From contig JAQBNG010000085.1 of assembly GCA_028288675.1 (NCBI GenBank), forward strand, positions 1-55,928: a DNA stretch of 55,928 nucleotides. Reading direction: 5' to 3'. Shown one piece after another: positions 18,371-26,021 of the stretch (the first letter of the stretch is position 1; every line of letters begins with the position of its first letter). Origin of the DNA: Flavisolibacter sp. GTDB taxonomy: Bacteria > Bacteroidota > Bacteroidia > Chitinophagales > Chitinophagaceae. The position numbers and the translations under genes were made by a program. The notes below the pieces were generated by a model that saw only the letters and a list, made by a program, of their open reading frames with translations, was not told the DNA's origin and did no database searches.

Positions 18371-20551
18371 ATGATACCTAAACGATACTTAATTACATCG
18401 GCCCTGCCCTATGCTAATGGGCAAAAACACATTGGCCATCTTGCCGGCGCCTATATACCTGCAGATATTTATGTGCGTTACCTGCGTGCCCAAAAGCGTG
18501 ACGTAGTGTTCGTATGCGGAAGCGATGAACACGGCACTGCCATTCCTATACAGGCAAAAAAAGAAGGCACAACCCCACAGGAAATCATTGACAAGTACCA
18601 CGTCATCATGAAGCAGAATTTTGATGACTTATCTGTTTCATTTGACATTTACGACCGTACATCAAACCCACTTCACCACGAAACAGCGCAGGAGTTTTTT
18701 GCCTATTTAAATGATCGGGGAGAACTTGAAGTAAAAGAAAGCGAGCAATATTTTGATGAAGAAGCGCAAACTTTTTTGGCGGACCGTTACATAAAAGGTA
18801 CCTGCCCTAATTGTGGTTTTGAAAACGCTTTTGGCGACCAGTGCGAACGTTGCGGCACCTCCCTAAGTCCGGATGAATTAATTAACCCGGTAAGTACCTT
18901 AAGCGGTAAACCTCCCATAAAAAAGGCTACCACGCATTGGTACCTGCCGCTAAATAAACATGAAGATTGGCTGCGCTCCTGGATTTTAGAAGAACACAAA
19001 AACGACTGGAAAGCGAATGTACTTGGTCAGTGCAAAAGCTGGATAGATGCGGGCTTGCAGCCACGGGCGGTTACAAGAGACCTGGATTGGGGAGTAAAGG
19101 TGCCGTTGCCTGCTGCGAATGGAAAAGTTCTTTACGTCTGGTTCGATGCGCCTATTGGTTACATATCTGCTACTAAACAATGGGCATTAGATACGGGTAA
19201 AGATTGGCAGCCTTACTGGTTGGATAAAGAAACCAAGCTGGTTCATTTTGTTGGTAAGGATAACATTGTTTTCCATTGCATCATCTTCCCCGTGATGCTA
19301 AAGCTGCATGGATATATTGTACCGGATAATGTACCTGCCAATGAGTTTATGAATCTTGAAGGTGATAAGATGAGCACCAGCAGGAATTGGAAGTTAGACA
19401 TGCAGGATTACATAGACGACTTCATTAAAAAAGAGAATGGCGGTCCGCAAATGGCCGATGCGTTGCGATATTATTTAACTACAATACTGCCTGAAAATAA
19501 AGACAGCGAGTTTACCTGGAAAGGTTTCCAGGATGCTGTTAACGGCGAGTTGGTAGCCATTTTTGCCAACTATTTCAACCGCACATTTGTGTTGATGCAT
19601 AAGTTGACCAATGGCAAGGTTCCTAAGTTTCATAATGATATTGCCGACGAAAAAGACAAGGCGGTAATCGAAGAAATTAAGAATTCCAAAACCATTATAG
19701 AAAACCTTCTGGAGGAGTATAAATTCCGCGAAGCTTTATTTACTGTAATTGATCTTGCAAGAAAGGGCAATAAATACATGCAGGAAAAAGAGCCCTGGAT
19801 AAAAGCGAAGAAGTTAGATGATAATGGAGAGATGGCTACAGTACAAATGGAAATTGACAACTGCCTGCATATTTGCTTACAGCTTTGCGCAAACCTTGCT
19901 ATATACATCAATCCCTTTTTGCCCAACACGGCTAAAAAAATGTGTCACTTAATGAAGGTGGTTGACAAAGTATTAGATTGGGAAAACGCCGGTTCTGTAA
20001 AATTGTTAAGCGTTGGTTATTCACTTCGCCCGCCTGAATTATTATTCCGTAAAATAGAGGATGCAGAAGTACAATTCCAAGTTGAAAAATTAAAAAAAGG
20101 ATTAGAACAATCGAAAATGGAACAGGAGAAAGCAAGCAATAATCAGGAATCAGCAATCAGTCATGAGCAAGTTTCAGGCAATGCACCAGGAACTATTCCT
20201 CCATCTGAAACCGGAAATCTGAAATCTGAAATTCAGTATGGTGATTTTGATAAGCTGGACCTGCGCATAGGTACTATTCTCTCAGCAGAGAAAGTGAAAA
20301 AAGCAGATAAGCTTTTAAAGCTTGAAATAGATTTGGGTTTTGAAAAACGCACTATTGTTTCCGGAATTGCGCAACATTTTACTCCCGAAAGTTTGCTTAA
20401 TAAACAAGTGATTGTAGTGGCTAATTTAGCGCCACGTACAATGCGTGGCATTGAAAGCCAGGGAATGATCTTAACAGCTGAAGAACCTTCAGGGAAATTA
20501 ATTCTTGTAAACCCTGACAGTCTCGCACAAAACGGTTCCAACGTAAAATAA
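18371..20551 (+). CDS. metG: Methionyl-tRNA synthetase with C-terminal tRNA-binding domain
   Basis: A 726-residue class Ia synthetase charging tRNA-Met. The HIGH motif is at residues 20-23 (GQKHIGHLAGAY) and KMSTS at 333-337. A Cys4 zinc-binding knuckle is visible in CPNCGFENAFGDQCERCG. The anticodon-binding helical domain runs to about 570. The C-terminal EMAP/Trbp111-like OB domain (about 620-726, FDKLDLRIGTILSAEKV) aids dimerisation and tRNA binding. Between them, roughly residues 580-618, lies a Gln/Ser/Glu-rich linker whose DNA is built of the same repeating words seen in intergenic spacers (AATCAGGAATCAGCAATCAG, then GAAATCTGAAATCTGAAATT). A strong terminator follows. Confidence 0.97.
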   Translation: MIPKRYLITSALPYANGQKHIGHLAGAYIPADIYVRYLRAQKRDVVFVCGSDEHGTAIPIQAKKEGTTPQEIIDKYHVIMKQNFDDLSVSFDIYDRTSNPLHHETAQEFFAYLNDRGELEVKESEQYFDEEAQTFLADRYIKGTCPNCGFENAFGDQCERCGTSLSPDELINPVSTLSGKPPIKKATTHWYLPLNKHEDWLRSWILEEHKNDWKANVLGQCKSWIDAGLQPRAVTRDLDWGVKVPLPAANGKVLYVWFDAPIGYISATKQWALDTGKDWQPYWLDKETKLVHFVGKDNIVFHCIIFPVMLKLHGYIVPDNVPANEFMNLEGDKMSTSRNWKLDMQDYIDDFIKKENGGPQMADALRYYLTTILPENKDSEFTWKGFQDAVNGELVAIFANYFNRTFVLMHKLTNGKVPKFHNDIADEKDKAVIEEIKNSKTIIENLLEEYKFREALFTVIDLARKGNKYMQEKEPWIKAKKLDDNGEMATVQMEIDNCLHICLQLCANLAIYINPFLPNTAKKMCHLMKVVDKVLDWENAGSVKLLSVGYSLRPPELLFRKIEDAEVQFQVEKLKKGLEQSKMEQEKASNNQESAISHEQVSGNAPGTIPPSETGNLKSEIQYGDFDKLDLRIGTILSAEKVKKADKLLKLEIDLGFEKRTIVSGIAQHFTPESLLNKQVIVVANLAPRTMRGIESQGMILTAEEPSGKLILVNPDSLAQNGSNVK
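20133..20237 (+). repeat. Oligonucleotide-word island inside metG linker
   Basis: AATCAGGAATCAGCAATCAG at the left and CTGAAATCTGAAATTCAG at the right: tandem degenerate words, in frame, encoding the low-complexity linker between the anticodon-binding and tRNA-binding domains. Confidence 0.7.
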
Positions 20552-20571
20552 AAACTTCACTATAAATTTTT

Positions 20572-20598
20572 AAGGCCGGTTACATACCGGCCTTTTTT
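20572..20598 (+). terminator. Intrinsic terminator of metG
   Basis: AAGGCCGGT (20572-20580), loop TACAT, ACCGGCCTT (20586-20594), then a T tract. Perfect 9-bp stem. Confidence 0.93.
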
Positions 20599-20672
20599 GT
20601 TGACCAATGCCTGGTAAATATTTCAATTTAAAAAGTTCGGCAAAGCAACATATTATTTATAAGTAATTAACT

Positions 20673-21035
20673 ATGAAAACAAAACTCCTTTTGCTTTTGA
20701 CTATCGGGGCTTTGACTACCGGATGCAAATATGATAATGAAGAAGAACTGTATAACTGCGCTGTAGATGCTGCCAGCACTAGATACTCCATCACTCTTAC
20801 AGCCATTTTTAGTTCTTATGGTTGTGTAGGTTGCCATAGTGGCGGGGTGCCTTCCGGGGGAGTAACCTTGGAAAACTATGCTGGTGTAAAAGCCGCAATT
20901 ACCAGCGGACGATTATTTGGCGCAGTCAATCACGATCCGGGCTTTGCGCCCATGCCACAGGGTGGAAGCAAAATGAGCAGCTGCGATATTAAAAAAGTGA
21001 AAGCATGGATAGATGCCGGTGCACCCAATAACTAA
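20673..21035 (+). CDS. Monoheme c-type cytochrome-like lipoprotein
   Basis: A 120-residue lipoprotein: signal MKTKLLLLLTIGALTTGC with lipidated Cys18. It has a single heme c attachment motif CVGCH (residues 51-55) and a likely distal axial ligand Met94 in FAPMPQGG. The size and layout match small membrane-tethered class I cytochromes, and GCVGCHSGG with a downstream AWIDAGAP is typical of Bacteroidota family members. It would carry electrons or sense redox state on the periplasmic side. First gene of a close-packed set with an OB-fold protein, YceI and a DUF5777 barrel. Confidence 0.87.
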   Translation: MKTKLLLLLTIGALTTGCKYDNEEELYNCAVDAASTRYSITLTAIFSSYGCVGCHSGGVPSGGVTLENYAGVKAAITSGRLFGAVNHDPGFAPMPQGGSKMSSCDIKKVKAWIDAGAPNN

Positions 21036-21057
21036 CTTGCATCTTTAATAGTTATTT

Positions 21058-21510
21058 ATGAAACGTAAGATCATTGTTGGAGTCCTATTGGTTATTGTTG
21101 TGGCAGCAATTATCGGGTATAGGATGTATTCAAAGCAAACACCTGATGTTGTACAGGATGATCCTGATGTAACAGTTACTGCAAAAGATTTAATTGCCGC
21201 CTTTGAAAAAGATACGGCTGCGGCAGGTAAAATGTATTTGGATAAAATTATAGAAGTAACAGGTATGGTGAAAAGTGTAGATACTTCTGGCGCGGTAGTG
21301 ATGGGCGAGGAAGGAACACCATCTGAGGTTGTTATTGGTTTAGATAGAAGACATATTGAAGATGCCGGTAAGATTAAAGTTGGAACCGTTGCCATATTGC
21401 AGGGTATCTGTAGTGGTTATAACAAAAGCAGTGGCGATCATGATGATATGCTGGCAAGTTTAGGAGCTACAATTCAACTACGCTCAGCCGGCATAAAAAA
21501 TAAAAAATAA
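21058..21510 (+). CDS. Membrane-anchored OB-fold protein (tRNA_anti-like)
   Basis: A 150-residue protein with one N-terminal membrane anchor (KIIVGVLLVIVVAAIIGY) and a periplasmic domain beginning TVTAKDLIAAFEKDTAAAGK. IIEVTGMVKSVDTSG followed by AILQGICSGY is the pattern of the tRNA_anti-like OB fold found in Bacteroidota envelope proteins, not a true tRNA-binding enzyme. It lies 22 nt after the cytochrome and 25 nt before YceI, so it is probably co-transcribed. Ligand unknown. Confidence 0.82.
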   Translation: MKRKIIVGVLLVIVVAAIIGYRMYSKQTPDVVQDDPDVTVTAKDLIAAFEKDTAAAGKMYLDKIIEVTGMVKSVDTSGAVVMGEEGTPSEVVIGLDRRHIEDAGKIKVGTVAILQGICSGYNKSSGDHDDMLASLGATIQLRSAGIKNKK

Positions 21511-21535
21511 ACGCCTACATATAAAAAAACAAGAA

Positions 21536-22096
21536 ATGTTCAAAAAAAGTCTGGTACCCTTAGCAAGCTTTATACTATTAGCCGCTTCTGTAAACGCACA
21601 GGATAGATATTTTACCAAGACGGGAAAAATAGAATTCTTTTCTAAAGCCACTATGGAAGATATCGAAGCAAAAAACAAAACCGTAACCGCCGTTTTAGAT
21701 TCCAAAACAGGAGCAATGCAATTTAGTGTGCAGATGAAAGGTTTTGAATTTGAGAAGGCTTTGATGCAACAACACTTCAACGAAAACTATGTAGAAAGCA
21801 ACAAGTTTCCGAAGGCTGAGTTCAAAGGTGCACTCACCAATAATTCATCGGTTAATTACACAAAAGATGGAACTTATGTGGTAACGGTAAAAGGCAAGCT
21901 GACCTTACATGGTGTTACAAAAGATGTAGAAGCACCCGGCACTATAAAAGTTGATGGGGGAAAGCTGGAAGGAAAATCAACATTTAATATCAGGTTGTCC
22001 GATTACAAAATTTCTATTCCCTCTGTTGTAAAAGAAAAAGTTTCCAATAGCATTAAAATCATCGTTGATACCAAACTGGAACCGCTAAAAAGCTAA
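21536..22096 (+). CDS. YceI family protein
   Basis: A 186-residue secreted protein with signal peptide MFKKSLVPLASFILLAASVNA. YceI proteins fold as a lipocalin-like barrel binding polyisoprenoids or other amphiphiles in the periplasm. Characteristic segments are KIEFFSKATMEDIEAKN, VESNKFPKAEFKG and GKLTLHGVTKDVEAPGTI. Full length for the family. It is in the cluster with the heme lipoprotein and the DUF5777 barrel; in other bacteria YceI is often found beside cytochromes, which fits a quinone- or isoprenoid-related role, but that is inference. Confidence 0.93.
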   Translation: MFKKSLVPLASFILLAASVNAQDRYFTKTGKIEFFSKATMEDIEAKNKTVTAVLDSKTGAMQFSVQMKGFEFEKALMQQHFNENYVESNKFPKAEFKGALTNNSSVNYTKDGTYVVTVKGKLTLHGVTKDVEAPGTIKVDGGKLEGKSTFNIRLSDYKISIPSVVKEKVSNSIKIIVDTKLEPLKS

Positions 22097-22105
22097 ACTG
22101 TAATC

Positions 22106-22987
22106 ATGAAGTATATCCTCTGTTTTTTAGTGGCATTTGCCGCTACGGACTCGTATTGCCAGGAAGAAAATTTATTAAAAGGCCTCAATGATGATAAGCC
22201 GCAAAAGGAGTATGTCTTTAATGCGTTTAAATCGTCGAGGGTTATTATGTCGCACAGTATGGAAATGCTGCAACCCGGCGTGCTGGACTTTCGTATTCTT
22301 CACCGGTTTGGTAATGTAAACCAGGGTATCTCTGAATTTTTTGGTCTTGACCAGGCAACTATCAGGCTAGGATTAGACTATGGTATCTCCAGCAATCTTA
22401 CAGTTGGCATCGGCCGCGGCTCTTTTAAAAAAGAGATTGATGGTTTTATAAAGTACAGGGCAATTCAACAGGCAACAGGTCCAAAATCATTACCTTTTTC
22501 TCTAGTGGTGGTTGGTGGTTCTACAATCATAGGTGCACCATGGGCCGACCCGTTGAGAAAGAATTATTTCTCGTCCCGCTTAGGTTATTATGGACAGGCA
22601 ATTGTTGGCAGAAAGCTTAGTGAAAACCTTACCCTGCAAGTTTCTCCAACCTACTTACATAGAAATTTTGTAGAAACGGCTCCCGATCCCAATGATTTGT
22701 ATGCGGCCGGTTTTGGGGGTAGAATAAAGCTAAGCAAACGTGTTTCCTTAAACGTAGATTACTATTATGTGATCAATCAGAACGATGCCCGTGACCTGCA
22801 TAATCCTCTTTCGCTTGGACTGGATATTGAAACCGGCGGCCACGTATTCCAATTGCACTTTACCAATGCCATTGGAATGAATGAAAGAGTATTCCTTACC
22901 GAAACAACAAACGATTGGGCAAAGGGCGACATACAATTTGGGTTTAATATTTCAAGAGCCTTTCAGTTAAAGAAAAAGAAAGGTTAG
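22106..22987 (+). CDS. DUF5777 family beta-barrel protein
   Basis: A 293-residue outer-membrane protein with signal peptide MKYILCFLVAFAATDSYCQ. VFNAFKSSRVIMSHSMEML, GVLDFRILHRFGNVNQG and LGLDYGISSNLTVGIGR are the hallmarks of DUF5777 barrels in Bacteroidota. GDIQFGFNISRAFQLK near the end provides the last strand. It begins 9 nt after the YceI stop and closes the cluster. The combination of periplasmic cytochrome, lipocalin-like carrier and barrel suggests a single envelope redox or transport function, not established. A terminator follows. Confidence 0.87.
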   Translation: MKYILCFLVAFAATDSYCQEENLLKGLNDDKPQKEYVFNAFKSSRVIMSHSMEMLQPGVLDFRILHRFGNVNQGISEFFGLDQATIRLGLDYGISSNLTVGIGRGSFKKEIDGFIKYRAIQQATGPKSLPFSLVVVGGSTIIGAPWADPLRKNYFSSRLGYYGQAIVGRKLSENLTLQVSPTYLHRNFVETAPDPNDLYAAGFGGRIKLSKRVSLNVDYYYVINQNDARDLHNPLSLGLDIETGGHVFQLHFTNAIGMNERVFLTETTNDWAKGDIQFGFNISRAFQLKKKKG

Positions 22988-22989
22988 AA

Positions 22990-23016
22990 GTTTAGGTTTT
23001 GGAGTTTGGGGTTTTA
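22990..23016 (+). repeat. G/T-rich word arm, left member
   Basis: GTTTAGGTTTTGGAGTTTGG and onwards. Inverted relative to 23287-23313. Confidence 0.75.
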
Positions 23017-23031
23017 TAGAGTGTAGAAGTT

Positions 23032-23064
23032 TGCTGATGCTGGCTTTCTTGTCAGCATTTTTTG
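23032..23064 (+). terminator. Intrinsic terminator after the DUF5777 gene
   Basis: ATGCTG (23037-23042) pairs with CAGCAT (23053-23058), followed by TTTTTTG. An alternative register, TGCTGA with TCAGCA, uses the same bases. Confidence 0.75.
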
Positions 23065-23142
23065 AACCACAGGGACACAAAGGCACAAAGGAACACGGAG
23101 GCTTCTCTCTGTGTAACTCCGTGTCTCTCTGCCTCGGTGGTT
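23065..23142. repeat. REP-like imperfect palindrome (AACCAC...GTGGTT)
   Basis: The left half has AACCACAGGGACACAAAGGC and the right half ends GTGTCTCTCTGCCTCGGTGG then TT, a long imperfect inverted repeat. Elements of the AACCACAGAGGCACAGAG type recur in many bacterial intergenic regions. Only one copy is in this window. Confidence 0.75.
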
Positions 23143-23165
23143 TTTATTTGCTCAATCGCGATAAG

Positions 23166-23190
23166 AACGTACAAGAGTGTGACACAACAA
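23166..23190 (+). repeat. Intergenic repeat copy 3 (GTACAAG family)
   Basis: AACGTACAAGAGTGTGACAC then AACAA. Nearest relative of copy 1. Confidence 0.6.
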
Positions 23191-23286
23191 AAGTTTAATA
23201 GATATTCCTCCGCTGGTAACATAAAAGAAAACGTTCTGTAGTAAAACTAACTCCAATAACAAAAGAAGAGCTGAATTAAAGAACTT

Positions 23287-23313
23287 CAAACCCTAAACTC
23301 CAAACCCTAAACC
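23287..23313 (+). repeat. C/A-rich word arm, right member
   Basis: CAAACCCTAAACTCCAAACC then CTAAACC. Ends 4 nt before the gltA -7 box. Confidence 0.8.
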
Positions 23314-23317
23314 ATCT

Positions 23318-23325
23318 TATCTTTA
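23318..23325 (+). promoter_or_regulatory. Candidate gltA -7 promoter box
   Basis: TATCTTTA, one mismatch to TAnnTTTG, followed by GGCCGC, 39 nt before the ATG. Confidence 0.5.
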
Positions 23326-23364
23326 GGCCGCTTAAAAATCCTTCTCAATATAAAACCGAATTCA

Positions 23365-24687
23365 ATGGGAATTATCAAAGACAGGTTCAAGAAAATAGGT
23401 GATGCAACGGCAGCCGAAATAAAAGATTTATTAAAGGAACACGGTACGAAAAAGATTGGCGAAGTGCAGTTGGCGCAAGTGTACCAGGGCATGCGTGGCA
23501 TCACCGGTTTGGTTACTGAAACCTCGCTGCTGGATGCACAGGATGGTATTCGTTTTAGAGGCTATTCTATTCCCGAACTGCGTGAAAAACTACCAAAAGC
23601 CGAAGGCGGATCGGAACCATTACCTGAAGGTCTGTTTTATTTGATGTTGATAGGTGAACTGCCCACTGAAGAAGATGTAGAGCATTTAACCGGCGTGTGG
23701 CAGCGCCGCAGTCATGTACCTAACCATGTGTTTGCAACTATAGAAGCATTACCTGTTACCACACACCCAATGACGCAGTTTGTTGTGGCTGTTATGGCGT
23801 TGCAAACTGAAAGCCAGTTTGCCAAGCGCTATGCGGCCGGCATGAGCAAAAAAGATTATTGGGATGCCGTGTTTGATGACAGCATGGACCTGATTGCACG
23901 GCTGCCACGTATTGCTGCTTATATCTATCGCCGCAAGTATAAAAATGGCGATCATATTCAGCCAAATGGCTTACTTGACTGGAGCGGGAATTTTGCCCAT
24001 ATGATGGGTTACGGAGATGACAGCTTCCAGGAGTTAATGCGATTGTATATGGTCATTCATGCCGACCATGAAGGCGGTAATGTATCTGCTCATACAACTC
24101 ATTTAGTTGGCTCCGCACTTAGTGATCCTTACCTGAGTTATGCTGCCGGTATGAATGGTTTGGCCGGTCCGCTCCATGGACTTGCCAACCAGGAAGTGAT
24201 CAAGTGGATCTATGAAATGAGGGAAGAATTGGGTACTGAATTACCAAATAGCGAACAGATTGCGAACTATGTAAAAAAGACATTGGAAAGCGGCAAAGTT
24301 GTACCAGGTTATGGTCATGCCGTGTTGCGCAAAACCGATCCACGCTTTGAAGCGCAAATGGAATTTGGTAAAAAGCACATGCCTGATGATCCACTGGTGC
24401 AGACGGTTTGGAACATTTATGAAACGGTTCCGCCGATACTGCAATCGCTTGGAAAAATTAAAAACCCATGGCCTAATGTAGATGCGCATAGCGGTGCGTT
24501 GCTGGTTCATTATGGCATGGTGGAATATGAATTTTATACGGTGCTGTTTGCGGTAAGCCGTTCGCTTGGCGTGCTTGCCAGCCTTTGCTGGGACAGGGTT
24601 TTAGGCTTTCCGCTGGAAAGGCCGAAGAGTATTACAACCGACTTGGTGAAGAAGTGGTTGAAGGGAGAGGATGAGGTGTGGGAGTAG
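23365..24687 (+). CDS. gltA: Citrate synthase, mitochondrial-type
   Basis: A 440-residue citrate synthase condensing acetyl-CoA and oxaloacetate. It resembles type I (eukaryote-like) enzymes more than the usual bacterial hexameric type. The N-terminus has VTETSLLDAQDGIRFRGYSI, the active-site His segments are HADHEGGNVSAHTTHLVGS with GPLHGLANQE and PGYGHAVLRKTDPR, and a type I stretch is DWSGNFAHMMGYGD. No NADH-binding N-terminal extension as in E. coli GltA. Single gene with a repeat arm and a -7-like box directly upstream and a terminator downstream. Confidence 0.96.
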   Translation: MGIIKDRFKKIGDATAAEIKDLLKEHGTKKIGEVQLAQVYQGMRGITGLVTETSLLDAQDGIRFRGYSIPELREKLPKAEGGSEPLPEGLFYLMLIGELPTEEDVEHLTGVWQRRSHVPNHVFATIEALPVTTHPMTQFVVAVMALQTESQFAKRYAAGMSKKDYWDAVFDDSMDLIARLPRIAAYIYRRKYKNGDHIQPNGLLDWSGNFAHMMGYGDDSFQELMRLYMVIHADHEGGNVSAHTTHLVGSALSDPYLSYAAGMNGLAGPLHGLANQEVIKWIYEMREELGTELPNSEQIANYVKKTLESGKVVPGYGHAVLRKTDPRFEAQMEFGKKHMPDDPLVQTVWNIYETVPPILQSLGKIKNPWPNVDAHSGALLVHYGMVEYEFYTVLFAVSRSLGVLASLCWDRVLGFPLERPKSITTDLVKKWLKGEDEVWE

Positions 24688-24757
24688 GGCAATTCTGACC
24701 TTCCCGGTGAGAAAGCCATCTGAATACAGACACTTGCTTTGATACAATATTTAATGA

Positions 24758-24797
24758 CACTCAATCAATTTTTGGTTGAGTGCTTTTTATTTTTTTA
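24758..24797 (+). terminator. Intrinsic terminator of gltA
   Basis: CACTCAA (24758-24764) pairs with TTGAGTG (24776-24782), then CTTTTTATTTTTTT. Confidence 0.85.
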
Positions 24798-24857
24798 GAC
24801 AAGGAGAATGAATATCTATCATGCTTTGGTTGCACAGTTTATCCTGACGAAGGAAGG

Positions 24858-24869
24858 GCACTCTTGTAC
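24858..24869 (-). repeat. Intergenic repeat copy 4 (GTACAAG family)
   Basis: Minus strand GTACAAGAGTGC, the shared core only; flanks diverge from the other three copies. Confidence 0.5.
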
Positions 24870-24919
24870 TGCACAACTTCATTAAGCATAAATACACAAA
24901 GAGAAATTGATATAAAGGA

Positions 24920-25984
24920 ATGACCGAGCAAACAAAAGAAGTCACAGATCTAAGTTCCGCCACTGCAGACCCGGAGCCCAGGTTTTTAATGATCCGCTTT
25001 TCTTCTATTGGCGATATCGTACTAACCACGCCGGTTGTGCGCTGCCTGAAAAAGCAAGTACCCGGTGCGCAAATCCATTATCTTATTAAGCCACAGTTTA
25101 AGGCAGTGATGGAGCATAATCCCTACATTGATAAACTACATTTTCTGCAGCAGGATTGGGAGGCAATGATTGAAGAACTAAAGGCCGAAAAGTTTGATTA
25201 CATCATAGACCTCCATCATAACCTGCGCACCCTCCGGTTAAAAAATGCACTTGAACTTCCCTCTTTTTCTTTCAACAAACTCAATATAGAAAAATTCATT
25301 TTCGTTAAGCTCAAGTGGAATGTGATGCCGAAGCTTCACATCATTGACCGCTACATGGAAACGGTAAAATCATTTGGTGTGTACAACGATGGTGAAGGCA
25401 TGGATTATTTCATCTCTGAAAGCGAGCGGGTTCCACAAAATGATATTCCTGCTTCACATCATTTGGGATTTATTTCTATTGTCATTGGTGCATCATTCTA
25501 CACAAAAAAATTGCCGGTGTATAAACTCCAGGAGCTATGTAAGAAAATACCTCACCCCATTATTTTATTAGGTGCAAAAGAAGAAGCGGCAGAAGGTGAT
25601 GAGATAGCTTCTGTAGATCCCATAAAAGTGTACAATGCCTGCGGTAAGTTTTCGTTGAACGAAAGCGCTGACCTGGTACGCCAGTCAAAATTGGTTATTG
25701 CTCATGATACAGGCCTGATGCATATTGCAGCGGCTTTAAAAAAAGAAGTGATCGCTGTTTGGGGAAGCACTACTCCTTCTTTTGGTATGGTGCCTTATTA
25801 TGGAAAGGTTTTTTTGCGGCGAAATGCGATGCCTTATGATGATGTACAGGTGCATAAACTCTGGTGCCGGCCTTGCACCAAAATTGGCCGCAATAAATGT
25901 CCGCAAGGCCATTTTAAGTGTATGAAAAATATTGATATTGATTACATGGTTAATCAAGTGGCAATAAGGCTAAAAGGAAAGTGA
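24920..25984 (+). CDS. Glycosyltransferase family 9 (heptosyltransferase-like)
   Basis: A 354-residue GT-B enzyme of family 9, which transfers heptose or related sugars from ADP-sugars to the LPS core. The N-terminal domain starts at FLMIRFSSIGDIVLTTPVVR, the classic GT9 opening. The C-terminal nucleotide-sugar domain has the motif VIAHDTGLMHIAAALKK and VWGSTTPSFGMVPY. C-terminal Cys residues (WCRPCTKIGRNKCPQGHFKC) form a cluster frequent in this family. The start at 24920 leaves about 26 extra residues before the first strand; no better ATG precedes the motif. Monocistronic. The donor and acceptor sugars cannot be told. Confidence 0.9.
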   Translation: MTEQTKEVTDLSSATADPEPRFLMIRFSSIGDIVLTTPVVRCLKKQVPGAQIHYLIKPQFKAVMEHNPYIDKLHFLQQDWEAMIEELKAEKFDYIIDLHHNLRTLRLKNALELPSFSFNKLNIEKFIFVKLKWNVMPKLHIIDRYMETVKSFGVYNDGEGMDYFISESERVPQNDIPASHHLGFISIVIGASFYTKKLPVYKLQELCKKIPHPIILLGAKEEAAEGDEIASVDPIKVYNACGKFSLNESADLVRQSKLVIAHDTGLMHIAAALKKEVIAVWGSTTPSFGMVPYYGKVFLRRNAMPYDDVQVHKLWCRPCTKIGRNKCPQGHFKCMKNIDIDYMVNQVAIRLKGK

Positions 25985-26021
25985 TGCGGTAAGTTTTAAG
26001 ATCGCAGTTCCGCAAGGTTTA

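Larger units (their letters stand above)
22988..23364. other. 377-nt gene-free region rich in repeats
   Basis: In order: G/T-rich word arm (22990-23016), intrinsic terminator (23032-23064), REP-like palindrome (23065-23142), GTACAAG-family repeat (23166-23190), C/A-rich word arm (23287-23313) and a candidate gltA -7 box (23318-23325). No coding potential. Confidence 0.75.
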
